Program-made: the position numbers and the translations under genes | Part shown: in pieces, positions 18,539 through 28,520 of the stretch | Layout: each line of letters opens with the position of its first letter | How positions within the stretch are numbered: the first letter of the stretch is position 1 | Notes under the pieces: generated by a model | Database searches by the model: none | Told to the model about the DNA's origin: nothing | Seen by the model: the letters and a program-made list of their open reading frames with translations, nothing else | NCBI GenBank assembly: GCA_023271875.1 | Contig: JALPWY010000016.1 | Coordinates: forward strand, 1 to 35,365 | Origin: Nitrospinaceae bacterium | GTDB lineage: Bacteria; Nitrospinota; Nitrospinia; Nitrospinales; VA-1 | Length of the DNA: 35,365 nt | Direction of reading: 5' to 3'

Positions 18539-19270
18539 TTAATATTGAATAGGAATATGACTCTGGCTCATTATGCTAAGAATTTTTGACTGTCGATCTG
18601 ACACATTTGGTTGTGGATTCAACACTGACCAGATTCGCGGACTAGGCAAAACTGATGCCATTAAAGCCGACTCAACAGGAGAAAGAGTTGCGGATGAATG
18701 TTTATAATATTTAAGAGAAGCGTGTTCACACCCAAACATACCATTTCCCCATTCGATAACATTTAAATAAACTTCTAAAATACGTTTCTTAGTCCATAAA
18801 TTTTCAATCAAAAAAGTAAACCAAACCTCAAGAGACTTACGAAGCCAATTACGATCTTGCCATAGGAATACATTACGTGCTGTTTGCATGGAAATGGTAC
18901 TAGCTCCCACTGTTCTATCAGTCGCGAGATTAATCTTGATAGCGGCTTCAACTGCTTGCCAGTCAAACCCACTATGGTTATAAAATTTTTGATCTTCCGC
19001 GACTATGACAGCACGAATAAGGTTAGGAGAAATTTGATTCAAGGGAACCCAATGTTTCAGAAAAGTGGGGTGTGATTTGTTATAGCCCGATTCAACCCAA
19101 CGAATCCATAGTAAGGGGGTGGTGGGGGGGTCAACTAACCGATAAACCAAAACAGGAATTACTGTAAAAATTAGAAAAAAGATCAAAAAATCGAAAAATA
19201 TTTTAATAAAATAGATTTTGATCGAGGTTTGAATTTTCTTTTTGCGATTTTTTTTTTTCACGCGAGGCAT
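18539..19270 (-). CDS. mtgA: Monofunctional biosynthetic peptidoglycan transglycosylase
   Basis: GT51 motifs: AVIVAEDQKFYNHSGFDWQAVEAAI, GASTISMQTARNVFLW, LEVYLNVIEWGNGMFG. Start set at MPRVKKKNRK (19270), preceded by GGGGGAGGGAG; the ORF track extends to 19297. Confidence 0.92.
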   Translation of the reverse strand: MPRVKKKNRKKKIQTSIKIYFIKIFFDFLIFFLIFTVIPVLVYRLVDPPTTPLLWIRWVESGYNKSHPTFLKHWVPLNQISPNLIRAVIVAEDQKFYNHSGFDWQAVEAAIKINLATDRTVGASTISMQTARNVFLWQDRNWLRKSLEVWFTFLIENLWTKKRILEVYLNVIEWGNGMFGCEHASLKYYKHSSATLSPVESALMASVLPSPRIWSVLNPQPNVSDRQSKILSIMSQSHIPIQY

Positions 19271-19318
19271 TGGCGCGCTCCCTCCCCCCAACACCAAAAC
19301 ATTTATTATATGTGCTAT

Positions 19319-20518
19319 TTAACCGGCCTGGACATTCCGGTCAATCTTATTTTTGTCATAAAACGCGTCATAAAAACTTACTATTTTCTTAAAATCGCCT
19401 CTTTCTTGATCAGAAATATCCCGCTGGTAGGTCTTATGATATTTAAAATCAAAGGGATTATAGACGGTATTTTTGTTACTTCGACCACGAACCTCATAAT
19501 GTAGGTGAGGTGCAAAGCTACGGCCCGTATTCCCAGATTTCCCGATTATCTCACCTTGTTTTACGTACTGTCCTCGTTTCACTAGAACCCGACTCAAATG
19601 AAGGTAGCGAGTTTTAATTTTTTGATTCGGGTGGTCGATCTCAATGCAATAACCGTTAGCCCTTCTATTCCAATTGGCACGACTGACACGACCATCAAAA
19701 GTTGACCGAATGGGTGTTCCAACCTCCGCTTTAAAATCTGTTCCAGCGTGACCTCGCCTCCCTTTTCGAAAATCTCCCGGTAGGGAGACTATTTCTATAT
19801 ATTCATCGATTGGTGACTGTTCTTTTACAATCCGCTGAGGAATTTCTTTACCATTACGATTAAAATACCCCCCATATTTCATTCCTCGTTCTTTGTAAAA
19901 ATTAGCCTTCATTGTTTTTTTTATATAACTGCTTTTATAAATTAATTGCAATATTTTGAACTGACCTTCATTATCTAATCGTTCGTAGACCACATTCAGG
20001 TCGTCCCCATTGCGCATTTCTTTATTTACATCTAGAAACCAAACCAACAATCTTGCTAGATGAGCAGCTAACGAATCACATTCATTCCCTAATTTTACTT
20101 TCTGGCATATCGTATAATTTAGAGAATTTTTGACTTTTAACTTTAGGGCTTGAATATCAGGTTCATTGGACTGAATCGACGAATCAAATAAAACCGGTTC
20201 AACTTTGTAAGAAGAGGTTTCTGCTAAATTAAAATTCTGGACCGACTCTTCTTCATGAATGTTTGTCTTTAACCCTGACCCCAAAGGTTGTCTTTTCAGC
20301 ACAACCGGGTTTAACTCGACTATACTCTCCTCAGTAACCTTTTTCACTTTCAACCCGAAATCATATGCGCTGGCTACTGAACTCAACTCATATTGAAAAA
20401 CCAAAAAATAAATATTGAACCCCAAAGAAGTTACAAATAATAGATTGAACAACATTCTCAAAGAAAAGGTCTTTCGAATATTTTTCCCATGATTTTTTAC
20501 AAAAAATTGTGACTGCAT
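19319..20518 (-). CDS. M23 family metallopeptidase (LytM-type endopeptidase), membrane anchored
   Basis: N-terminal TM; GHAGTDFKAEVGTPIRSTFDGRVSRANWN...GYCIEIDH...LHLSRVLVKRGQYVKQGEIIGKSGNTGRSFAPHLHYEVRG. Confidence 0.92.
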   Translation of the reverse strand: MQSQFFVKNHGKNIRKTFSLRMLFNLLFVTSLGFNIYFLVFQYELSSVASAYDFGLKVKKVTEESIVELNPVVLKRQPLGSGLKTNIHEEESVQNFNLAETSSYKVEPVLFDSSIQSNEPDIQALKLKVKNSLNYTICQKVKLGNECDSLAAHLARLLVWFLDVNKEMRNGDDLNVVYERLDNEGQFKILQLIYKSSYIKKTMKANFYKERGMKYGGYFNRNGKEIPQRIVKEQSPIDEYIEIVSLPGDFRKGRRGHAGTDFKAEVGTPIRSTFDGRVSRANWNRRANGYCIEIDHPNQKIKTRYLHLSRVLVKRGQYVKQGEIIGKSGNTGRSFAPHLHYEVRGRSNKNTVYNPFDFKYHKTYQRDISDQERGDFKKIVSFYDAFYDKNKIDRNVQAG

Positions 20519-20763
20519 AGATATTGTATTCAGAGGTTGAAAATTAGTGGCGAATTAGTTTTATATTGCTCAAATTACGGTTGAAGTATTGAATTGCTAC
20601 AAGATATAGAGAAGTCCTCTGCTGGCTTGCGTTTATAGAACATTTAGGTTATTCATATTAGCACTTCAATTACTTTACCTATCTTAGATCAATGTTATTG
20701 TTGTTTTCTCGAGGTAAAGTATCATTATTTTGCTTTATATTTTAAATAAAATCAATAATTTAC

Positions 20764-21888
20764 ATGAATTCCACTTCTCTTAGCACGGGTAGGGAAATAG
20801 AGTTTTCCCCCGAGACTATCTTTATCGATAAGTCAGTTGCTGACCATCCGCTGACCCTGAAAACTCTTCTTCAATTTCCAGATACGCCCATCGAACATAA
20901 TATTACCGTTGATGAGGCCATTCAAATAATTCGGAAAACTTCAAGTGATGTTTTTGGTGCTGGGAAACGTAATTTGGTCCTCACTCGATTTAAAGGTTCG
21001 TTTCTAAAAAAATGCCCTGGTATTAGCCCGGGAATGGTTTGCTGTAATTATTACGTGGTTAATCTTCTTAAAAATTGCATGTACGATTGTTCCTATTGTT
21101 TTTTACAAGATTTTCTTCAAAACAATCCGCTACTTGTTGCTTACGTTAATATCGAAGATTTATTAGATGAACTAGAGCGAACATTCGCAGCTCACCCCGA
21201 TCGGACATTTCGCGTAGGTACGGGAGAGTTAACTGATAGCCTAGCTCTGGATCAAGTTATTCCATTCTCTCAACAATTGATTCCATTTTTTAACCAGAAA
21301 AAAAATGCAGTTCTTGAACTCAAGACAAAATCAAACTGCGTGATAAACTTGCTAAACCAGAACTGCGCAGATAATGTTGTAGTTTCCTGGTCGTTGAACC
21401 CACAAAGAATTATAGATCAAGAAGAAAAAGGAACCCCAAACCTCGAACAAAGATTAGAGGCTGCTCGGCTGTGCGCAAACAAGGGTTATAAAATAGGAAT
21501 ACACCTCGATCCTATTATAATTTCGCCAGACTGGGAAAGGGCATACCATGGTATGATCGAAAAAATATTCGAGGTGCTATCACCATCGCAAATAGAGTGG
21601 GTGAGTCTTGGCAGTTTTCGCTATCGAATGTCTCTTAAGAAAATCATTAATGAGCGTCATAATAATACTCGCCTATTTACAGGCGAACATATTTCTAGCA
21701 AAGATGGGAAACACCGCTACCTTAGATCGCTTAGGAATGAAGCTTATAAAAACCTTCGCAGTCTCTTAAAAAATTTCTCTACCGATTTAAACGTCTATCT
21801 ATGTATGGAAACCAGAGAGATCTGGGAAGGGGTTACAGGGAAAATGCCGCGGTCTGATGAAACGCTAGACAAATTTTTTGACCTATAA
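20764..21888 (+). CDS. SPL (spore photoproduct lyase)-family radical SAM protein
   Basis: CMYDCSYCFLQ (CxxxCxxC cluster) and C-terminal VYLCMETREIWEGVTGKMP, typical of SplB-like radical SAM proteins. Confidence 0.85.
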   Translation: MNSTSLSTGREIEFSPETIFIDKSVADHPLTLKTLLQFPDTPIEHNITVDEAIQIIRKTSSDVFGAGKRNLVLTRFKGSFLKKCPGISPGMVCCNYYVVNLLKNCMYDCSYCFLQDFLQNNPLLVAYVNIEDLLDELERTFAAHPDRTFRVGTGELTDSLALDQVIPFSQQLIPFFNQKKNAVLELKTKSNCVINLLNQNCADNVVVSWSLNPQRIIDQEEKGTPNLEQRLEAARLCANKGYKIGIHLDPIIISPDWERAYHGMIEKIFEVLSPSQIEWVSLGSFRYRMSLKKIINERHNNTRLFTGEHISSKDGKHRYLRSLRNEAYKNLRSLLKNFSTDLNVYLCMETREIWEGVTGKMPRSDETLDKFFDL

Positions 21889-21896
21889 AATCTCAG

Positions 21897-23000
21897 TCAC
21901 AAACGCATAGGCATCACGATACTTTGATAGTCTTTGTCACCGTTTGAGGTGATAAGACATGAGGATTTTTCGTCTTTCAGATTAAGGACAACTTCTTCGT
22001 CATCGATCACGCTTAACACATCGAGAACATATTTAGCATTTAGTCCAACTGAAACACCCTCTCCAGAATAAGAAATAGCTATTTCCTCCCTAGCCTCGCC
22101 TAGCTCAGTCGTATCTGTAGTCAAAACAATATTCCCTGACTGTATATCAAAGCGAACCATTTTCGATTTTTCATCAGCCAGCAACGCAACACGCTTTAAA
22201 GCATGTTGAAACACATCGCGGTTAATCTGTACTTGCAGTTTATTATCGGAAGGAATAACTTGCTGATAATTTGGGAATTTACCATCAATCTTTCTGGAAA
22301 CAATAACCTGATCGCCTTGCATAAAGGCCAAATGATTATTTTTTGCTGAAAAAGAAAAAGTAGCCTCTTCGTCCTCAACGAGTTTCATCAACTCCGCTAA
22401 AGCCTTTTTGGGAATAAGGTAACTTCCTTTTTCACCTTTTGAACTGCCACCAAGATCCCGCCGAATTACTGCTAATCGATGCCCATCAGTTCCAACCATT
22501 TTCACTTTTCCATTATCTTGCTCTAGCAATAAACCGTTCAGAACCTGTCGTGTTTCATCGGGAGACTGCGCAAAAAAAGTCTTTCGGATCATTTCTTTAA
22601 GTAGCTTACCGCTAAGTTCCATTAGGCTATCTTGACTAAATTCGGGAAGAGGAGGGAAGTCTTCCGGGGGCATTCCTGGTAAACGAAATCTTGATTTACC
22701 ACACTTAAGTCTAATCCAATGATTATCTTCCTTGATTAGGTGAACTTCCTCTCTTGGTAGCTCACGCAGAATATCAAATAATTTTTTAGCATTAAGGGTT
22801 ACCTCCCCCGCAGAGACAACATTGGCAGGATAATATCCTTTAGCCCCTATTTCTAAGTCGGTAGCCTGAATACCAATCCGATCTTTTTCTGCATTAAGTA
22901 AAAAATGCGAGAGTATGGGCATCGCACCCTTGGTTTCTGCAATTCCTTGAACTTTTTGCACTCCATCGAGGAAAATATCTTTGTATATCCTAACTTCCAT
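21897..23000 (-). CDS. dnaN: DNA polymerase III subunit beta (sliding clamp)
   Basis: MEVRIYKDIFLDGVQKVQGIAETKGAMPILSHFLLNAEKD...LEIGAKGYYPA...VMPMRL*. Start set at the internal ATG at 23000; the ORF track starts at 23027. Confidence 0.97.
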   Translation of the reverse strand: MEVRIYKDIFLDGVQKVQGIAETKGAMPILSHFLLNAEKDRIGIQATDLEIGAKGYYPANVVSAGEVTLNAKKLFDILRELPREEVHLIKEDNHWIRLKCGKSRFRLPGMPPEDFPPLPEFSQDSLMELSGKLLKEMIRKTFFAQSPDETRQVLNGLLLEQDNGKVKMVGTDGHRLAVIRRDLGGSSKGEKGSYLIPKKALAELMKLVEDEEATFSFSAKNNHLAFMQGDQVIVSRKIDGKFPNYQQVIPSDNKLQVQINRDVFQHALKRVALLADEKSKMVRFDIQSGNIVLTTDTTELGEAREEIAISYSGEGVSVGLNAKYVLDVLSVIDDEEVVLNLKDEKSSCLITSNGDKDYQSIVMPMRL

Positions 23001-23892
23001 TTGGCGGGTCTCCAAAACGGTGGGCATGCTATTGCGGTTGGTTTAGCATAATTAACCAAGCCTGTCAAAACGTAATTATACAACATACTAACAATAATAC
23101 GTAAACTTAAACCTTAATCGATACCTACCTTCACCCCAAGCAGTATACCTCTGCCTTATCCTTCTAATCTTGACTTGGTATTTATCTTGCGCTAGCCCCG
23201 TACTCCAACCCCGCAAAGAATCATGACAATTTTGATGAAGGCCGGCGCCTTTTCAAATCCAACAGAGACAGCCAAAAAAAAACTTGGGCCCTGGGTTACA
23301 AAGTTCACGAAATTTTAAACTGGAGTGAAAAGTAGTCAATGTAGTAAGTGATGAACACCTCTAAGGAATTTCTCAAATCCGCAGAGTATACTCTTTCAGC
23401 AGGCAGGCCTAATGTTATTCTTTGCAACTGGGTATCCAAACTTTTGAAACTTCTGCTCGCAATACTCTCGATTTAAGTTGTACCCCCACGATAAAACAGG
23501 AACCCTACTCGCTGATCATAAAGTATCTAAGTCACAAGACAGGTCAATGGAATTCAGCTGCCGATACGCCCCTAGGGTTCATCGCTTGCGGAGTTGATCC
23601 CCTAATGATTGAGTTGCGCCCTGATTCATTCAATACCTACTCGGATAACCCGAGTCTCTCAAACTAGAAAAATTTTTCAATCTCTAATGAATAGTCCGAA
23701 ACCGGTTGCAAACATGATGGGTCAGACCGAACTAAGTGGTCCACCTGACTATTTTATAAAATGGCGCTTGTCTTTCGTGACTTATTGAGAAATAATAAAA
23801 AAGAGTATATTCTGGTCTACGATTCCCTTGATTTTATGCTGTTTAGGGACTAACGATTCACATTACTCAACCGGTGGCCATACCAGTGTCCC

Positions 23893-26622
23893 ATGAGTGA
23901 CTTCCATCAGTCCAACAGGATTATCAACGAAAAGTATCGACGTGAACTTTTCGACCACGTTACAAAACAGGTGCGCCCTGAAAACTTTTCTAACTTCAAG
24001 GCAACAGATCCGCAAAGATTTTACTTGGATTTCAAGAACTGCGTTGTCCCCCTCATCAATACTGAAATTCAACGTCTCGAGAAAAGTCTTATCCATACAA
24101 GCGATAGCCATCTTCTATTACTAAAGATTAGCACTTTAGTCGATGCCATTATTCAGGCTGCACTTGGTGCCTCTATCTGGCTTCATAATCACACGCTACA
24201 AAAAAAATTACACCAAAAAAATATACCGATCGCGATCATAGCTCGTGGTGGGTACGGTAGAGAAGAAATTTATTTCCAGTCAAATATAGATGTGCAAATT
24301 ATTTCAGGCAAAGGCAAAACGGAAGCAACAAGACAAATTGTGAAGCACCTAGAATATCTTTTTGTTCATCAAAATATTTTTCAGACTTCGACTAGCACTT
24401 GTTACACAAATATTGACTCGCTAGAACGAGAACTAGGCGGCGGCAAGATAAATGATTTATGCGCTCTTCTCGAAGGAAGGCTTATAACCGGGAACCCTGA
24501 TACATATTTGGAGGCCATAAACATAGTTAAAAAAGTTTCTGCTCTACAAAAAGAAAACCTACTTAACTACTGCCACGAACATAAAAATTATTATGAAGTG
24601 TCAAACACCGTCTTTCAACAGGAACCCAACGTTAAAGAAGAGCTAAGTAGGCTATACTGGGCCCTTGCTTTAGCTAGGCTCAAGTATGATCTTAAAAATA
24701 CCAATCAGTTTGAACTTCTTGATGAACTATTAAAAAATGATCTCATAAGCGCACCTGCCTTTAAAAATATTCAGTCCTCGTTCGCATTCTTATCCAAAGT
24801 TAGACTTTTTCTACATTGTAACCAAAAAGGGTCACATCGAGATATGATGAGCTATGAAGTGAGGGAGAAAATAGCCCAGTCGATGGGATATGGAGTTAAA
24901 GAGTTTTTCCATAAATATTTTTACGAGGCTGCTTATCCCCTAAAAAAATATAGCCGTAATATTTTTTGGGAAAGTATGACGCCAGACACTCGAAAGGTAA
25001 AAAGTCTTTCCAAAAATTTTTCCGTAAATTCTCAACATCAAATCATTTTAGAAAAAGACCCCTCCGCTCTATTCTCCCAAGATCCTATTAGAATTTTTAA
25101 AATATTCGCATGGATATCAGAGAAAAATTATTACTTATCGTATTCTATTGTTAGATCCATCGAGCACCACGTCGACCAAATGTGCCCGATCTTCATAGGC
25201 AAAAATGACCGCAAGGAGGTTCAACTATGTTTTAAGCGTGTTATTAATGGAAAATTTTTTTCAAAATCACTAAGACTTTTGCATGAGTTTGGACTACTGG
25301 AGAACTTTTATATTCCAGAATTTAAAAATATCTGTGGCCTTTTGCAAGATATCTATGTCCATCATTTCCCAACCGACATACATGTGCTCTCCGCTTTGGA
25401 TATTTTAAATGGGTTAGAAACAAACGAAAATACTGATCCGTTTTTAAGAAGTCTTTATCATTCAATTCGAGACAAAACCACTCTTAAACTTTCTGTACTT
25501 CTTCATGACATCGGCAAGGGAGTTCGTTTGCCAGGCCAAAACGAAGAACTATTAGGCGCCCGTCTTGTCCCACCAATTTTGGAAAACCTAGGATACATTA
25601 AAAATAGTCGTCGCGTAAATGATGTTTCATTTTTAGTCGAAAAGCATTTGATGATGCATGACCTCCTTCTTCTCGATCCAGAAGAAGACGATACCTATGA
25701 TATGATCTGGGACCTAGTCAACCATGATATAGAGCTCCTAAAAATGCTTCTTCTGCTTACTTATTCAGATAGGGGAGGCACAAAAATGAAGATGTCACTT
25801 TCCCAAATTGAACAGTTAAAAATCTTTTACCAACACACGCTGCATCATAAAAAACGACAGGCTGTTCCAGGATCAGTTAAGGCGGACTTTCTTAAAATGG
25901 TTCGACTCCCTAGAGACATGCAGTCTCATCTCGAAGTTTATAATGATTTCTGCCGGTCAAATGAAGCGTTTGCCTGTGAACTGCTCTTCAAGCCAGCACA
26001 AAACTCAGAATTGGTTATTTGCTCAAAAGATCGCGCAAACTTGCTTTATAGTTTTTCAGCAGTCCTCGCCTTTAACAAACTGAATATTGTAGAAGCCAAT
26101 ATCCACACTCTACGTGACCACGTTTTTGATGTGTTCAAAATCGTCAACTCCACAGGCACTCCTATTGACTATGCTGATGTTTTTACCCTTCAAAATCAGA
26201 TTAAGGATGATTTAAGACGGATTTGTGTCGATCAGGAAGCTCTGTCCAAGATCTTTAAAAATCGGTCGTTTCCCGCTTCACATGAACAAACCATAGTAGA
26301 AGATATCAAACTCAAAGTGAAGCTAATCGGGCGTTCAATAAAAGTGGAAACACATGACTTACACGGAACATTTATGACCCTGACAGGAATATTTTCGCAG
26401 TTTAATATGGAAGTACAACGAGCTGTCTTAGACTCGCGGGAAGGAGTAGCTTCAAATATTTTTTATGTGAGACCAAAAGATGTCCGCTACATCACAGAAA
26501 ACAAGGACCTTTTTCTGAACACCCTTAAACAGTCTCTACAGGAATTGGTTGATTCAAAAGAAATTCTTCTCAAAGAATCATCCACTTCAACTATTCCCGA
26601 AAAACCAAGTTTTGCTGTCTAG
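23893..26622 (+). CDS. glnD: GlnD-like [protein-PII] uridylyltransferase/uridylyl-removing enzyme with a degenerate NTase motif
   Basis: 909 aa: NTase-like ARGGYGREEIYFQSNIDVQII, HD domain (LSVLLHDIGKG...VEKHLMMHDLLLLD...LLLTYSDRGGT), two C-terminal ACT-like regions. Confidence 0.85.
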   Translation: MSDFHQSNRIINEKYRRELFDHVTKQVRPENFSNFKATDPQRFYLDFKNCVVPLINTEIQRLEKSLIHTSDSHLLLLKISTLVDAIIQAALGASIWLHNHTLQKKLHQKNIPIAIIARGGYGREEIYFQSNIDVQIISGKGKTEATRQIVKHLEYLFVHQNIFQTSTSTCYTNIDSLERELGGGKINDLCALLEGRLITGNPDTYLEAINIVKKVSALQKENLLNYCHEHKNYYEVSNTVFQQEPNVKEELSRLYWALALARLKYDLKNTNQFELLDELLKNDLISAPAFKNIQSSFAFLSKVRLFLHCNQKGSHRDMMSYEVREKIAQSMGYGVKEFFHKYFYEAAYPLKKYSRNIFWESMTPDTRKVKSLSKNFSVNSQHQIILEKDPSALFSQDPIRIFKIFAWISEKNYYLSYSIVRSIEHHVDQMCPIFIGKNDRKEVQLCFKRVINGKFFSKSLRLLHEFGLLENFYIPEFKNICGLLQDIYVHHFPTDIHVLSALDILNGLETNENTDPFLRSLYHSIRDKTTLKLSVLLHDIGKGVRLPGQNEELLGARLVPPILENLGYIKNSRRVNDVSFLVEKHLMMHDLLLLDPEEDDTYDMIWDLVNHDIELLKMLLLLTYSDRGGTKMKMSLSQIEQLKIFYQHTLHHKKRQAVPGSVKADFLKMVRLPRDMQSHLEVYNDFCRSNEAFACELLFKPAQNSELVICSKDRANLLYSFSAVLAFNKLNIVEANIHTLRDHVFDVFKIVNSTGTPIDYADVFTLQNQIKDDLRRICVDQEALSKIFKNRSFPASHEQTIVEDIKLKVKLIGRSIKVETHDLHGTFMTLTGIFSQFNMEVQRAVLDSREGVASNIFYVRPKDVRYITENKDLFLNTLKQSLQELVDSKEILLKESSTSTIPEKPSFAV

Positions 26623-26635
26623 TTAGGATCTAGCC

Positions 26636-27331
26636 ATGTTTTTTTTGCGATTATTATTTTTTTTATTTTTCTTTAATACCATAGTTGCAAGCGATGCGCT
26701 TGCAATAAGTCCTGAAGAGTTGCTTGAAAAAGCGCAAACTTTGGAAAATAATGGTTTTTTGGAAGAAGCTACAGAATCATGGGAAAAACTCAGGGCAGTA
26801 GAAAATAATCCCAATTTTGTTATCTATGCTCAGTTGAAACTGGGCACCACCTATCTAAAACTTAAACAATTCCAAAAATCAATTGACATCTTAAAGGTAA
26901 CCACAATGTCAAACCCAGATAGTTTTGATGCTCATTTTAGTTTTGCTAACTCTTTAAGTGCATTTAAAAATTTTCCGGAAGCCATCAAATTCTATCAAAA
27001 AACCATCACCCTAAAACCAAGGGAGGGATTGAGCTATGTGGGACTTGGATTATCCCTGTTTGGGAATGGTGACTCAAAAAACGCGATCAAAACGCTTTTG
27101 AAAGCCAATAAATTGTTTAAGGAAAAGAAAAATATTTCCTGGTATCGAGACACTCGAGTCATGATCGCGCAAATAAAACACTTTGCAAAGTTCCCCCCTC
27201 ACTTTTCAAATCTCTGGCTTACTAACAACCTAAAACTTATTCACGATACTTACGAAAAGGCTGTGTTTAACTCTAAATATTACCTCTCCTCAATTTCTAT
27301 GCATGAAAAAACCAACTTTCCTTTTAAATAA
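26636..27331 (+). CDS. TPR-repeat protein with N-terminal signal/anchor
   Basis: 231 aa; hydrophobic N-terminus (MFFLRLLFFLFFFNTIVASDALA), then TPR-like repeats (PEELLEKAQTLENNGFLEEATESWEKL; AHFSFANSLSAFKNFPEAIKFYQKTITLKP). Confidence 0.8.
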   Translation: MFFLRLLFFLFFFNTIVASDALAISPEELLEKAQTLENNGFLEEATESWEKLRAVENNPNFVIYAQLKLGTTYLKLKQFQKSIDILKVTTMSNPDSFDAHFSFANSLSAFKNFPEAIKFYQKTITLKPREGLSYVGLGLSLFGNGDSKNAIKTLLKANKLFKEKKNISWYRDTRVMIAQIKHFAKFPPHFSNLWLTNNLKLIHDTYEKAVFNSKYYLSSISMHEKTNFPFK

Positions 27332-27555
27332 AGCAATTAAACTTTTGCGCAATTTTCTGGGTCGCTGATAAAAACTTTCTTAACTTATGACCACTTAGTT
27401 CAAAATCCACTCAAAAACAACCATTAAAAATTTTTAACCTAAAGTTAATCATTTGTTAACATTCTTTCTAGTAAAGTGGCATTTAGGAGTTTCTCCTCCT
27501 TTCTGAGAAGAATGTGGTTTATGTCATTTTCTTCTTTCAGACCTCCTCTTGTTAG

Positions 27556-27603
27556 TAGGGGAACGGGTCGCTCTTTAAGAGTAAACCGTTCCCCTATTTT
27601 TTT
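27556..27603 (+). terminator. Strong intrinsic terminator (11-bp stem plus T7)
   Basis: TAGGGGAACGG (27556-27566) pairs perfectly with CCGTTCCCCTA (27586-27596), followed by TTTTTTT (27597-27603). Confidence 0.9.
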
Positions 27604-27926
27604 ACTCCGCGAACTAAAAAGATAATTCGAAATCAGAGCAATTGTTTCAGTTTTATAGTAAACTGGCTTATGGCTTTCAAGCTGCAACCCATCAAAAGTA
27701 AACCATTGAAAATTAATAGTTTTCGTGAAATGGAATTCCTTTAACTAGGTTCCATTTTCACCCAAATGATAATTGAACTTCTTCTCATTTGTCTCCTTAC
27801 TAAATTTATGTTGAAATTGAAATCAAACCCAATTTCTTATAATTGTAGGAAACTCATTTAATGAATACATAATATCTAATTGGGAATAATTTTTTACATC
27901 ATCAAGCTTTTATCTTCTGGAGGCTT

Positions 27927-28520
27927 ATGAAAAAACAATCTGCGCTTAATTTGGTCTGGATAGACCTTGAAATGACAGGACTAGACCCTGAGCTAGAAGT
28001 CATTATAGAGATTGCAACTTTAGTGACCGATTATGATCTAAATGTATTAGCTGAAGGACCTTGTTTGGCTATTCATCAAAGTGATGAAATTCTTGGCCGC
28101 ATGGATACTTGGAATCAGAAACATCATAATGCCTCTGGGCTGGTAGAGCGCGTACGAAAGTCAAAAATTACTCATGATGAGGCCTCGCGACAAACTCTGG
28201 AATTTATTCAGCAATATTGCCCAGAAAACACTTCCCCCCTTTGCGGAAACTCCATTGGTCAGGATCGTAAATTTCTTGAAAAGTATATGAAAAAACTTCA
28301 TAACTATTTGCATTATCGAAGCGTTGATGTAACGTCAGTTAAGGAATTAGTTAGTCGTTGGTATCCAGATGGACCCAAACTTCCCAAAAAAAGCGAAAGT
28401 CACATGGCATTGACCGATATTAGGGAGTCGCTGAATGAGCTCATATTTTACCGCAAGGAATACTTTGTCCCTAGTGGTTTAACCACCCCAAAAGAGCTTC
28501 TAACTCAGGAAAAAACATAA
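27927..28520 (+). CDS. orn: Oligoribonuclease (DEDD exonuclease)
   Basis: [27 protein letters not shown]...[45 protein letters not shown]...[25 protein letters not shown] upstream. Confidence 0.96.
   Translation: MKKQSALNLVWIDLEMTGLDPELEVIIEIATLVTDYDLNVLAEGPCLAIHQSDEILGRMDTWNQKHHNASGLVERVRKSKITHDEASRQTLEFIQQYCPENTSPLCGNSIGQDRKFLEKYMKKLHNYLHYRSVDVTSVKELVSRWYPDGPKLPKKSESHMALTDIRESLNELIFYRKEYFVPSGLTTPKELLTQEKT

Noticed and set aside
23422-23667. Plus-strand 81-aa ORF in the dnaN-glnD gap
   Set aside because: TTG start, no SD, no recognisable composition or motif; treated as part of an unexplained gap.
23001-23892. Possible replication origin next to dnaN
   Set aside because: I saw no TTATCCACA-type DnaA box cluster, and neither dnaA nor recF is present.
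27445-27687. Minus-strand 80-aa ORF
   Set aside because: It spans a strong plus-strand terminator hairpin; no family signature or SD.
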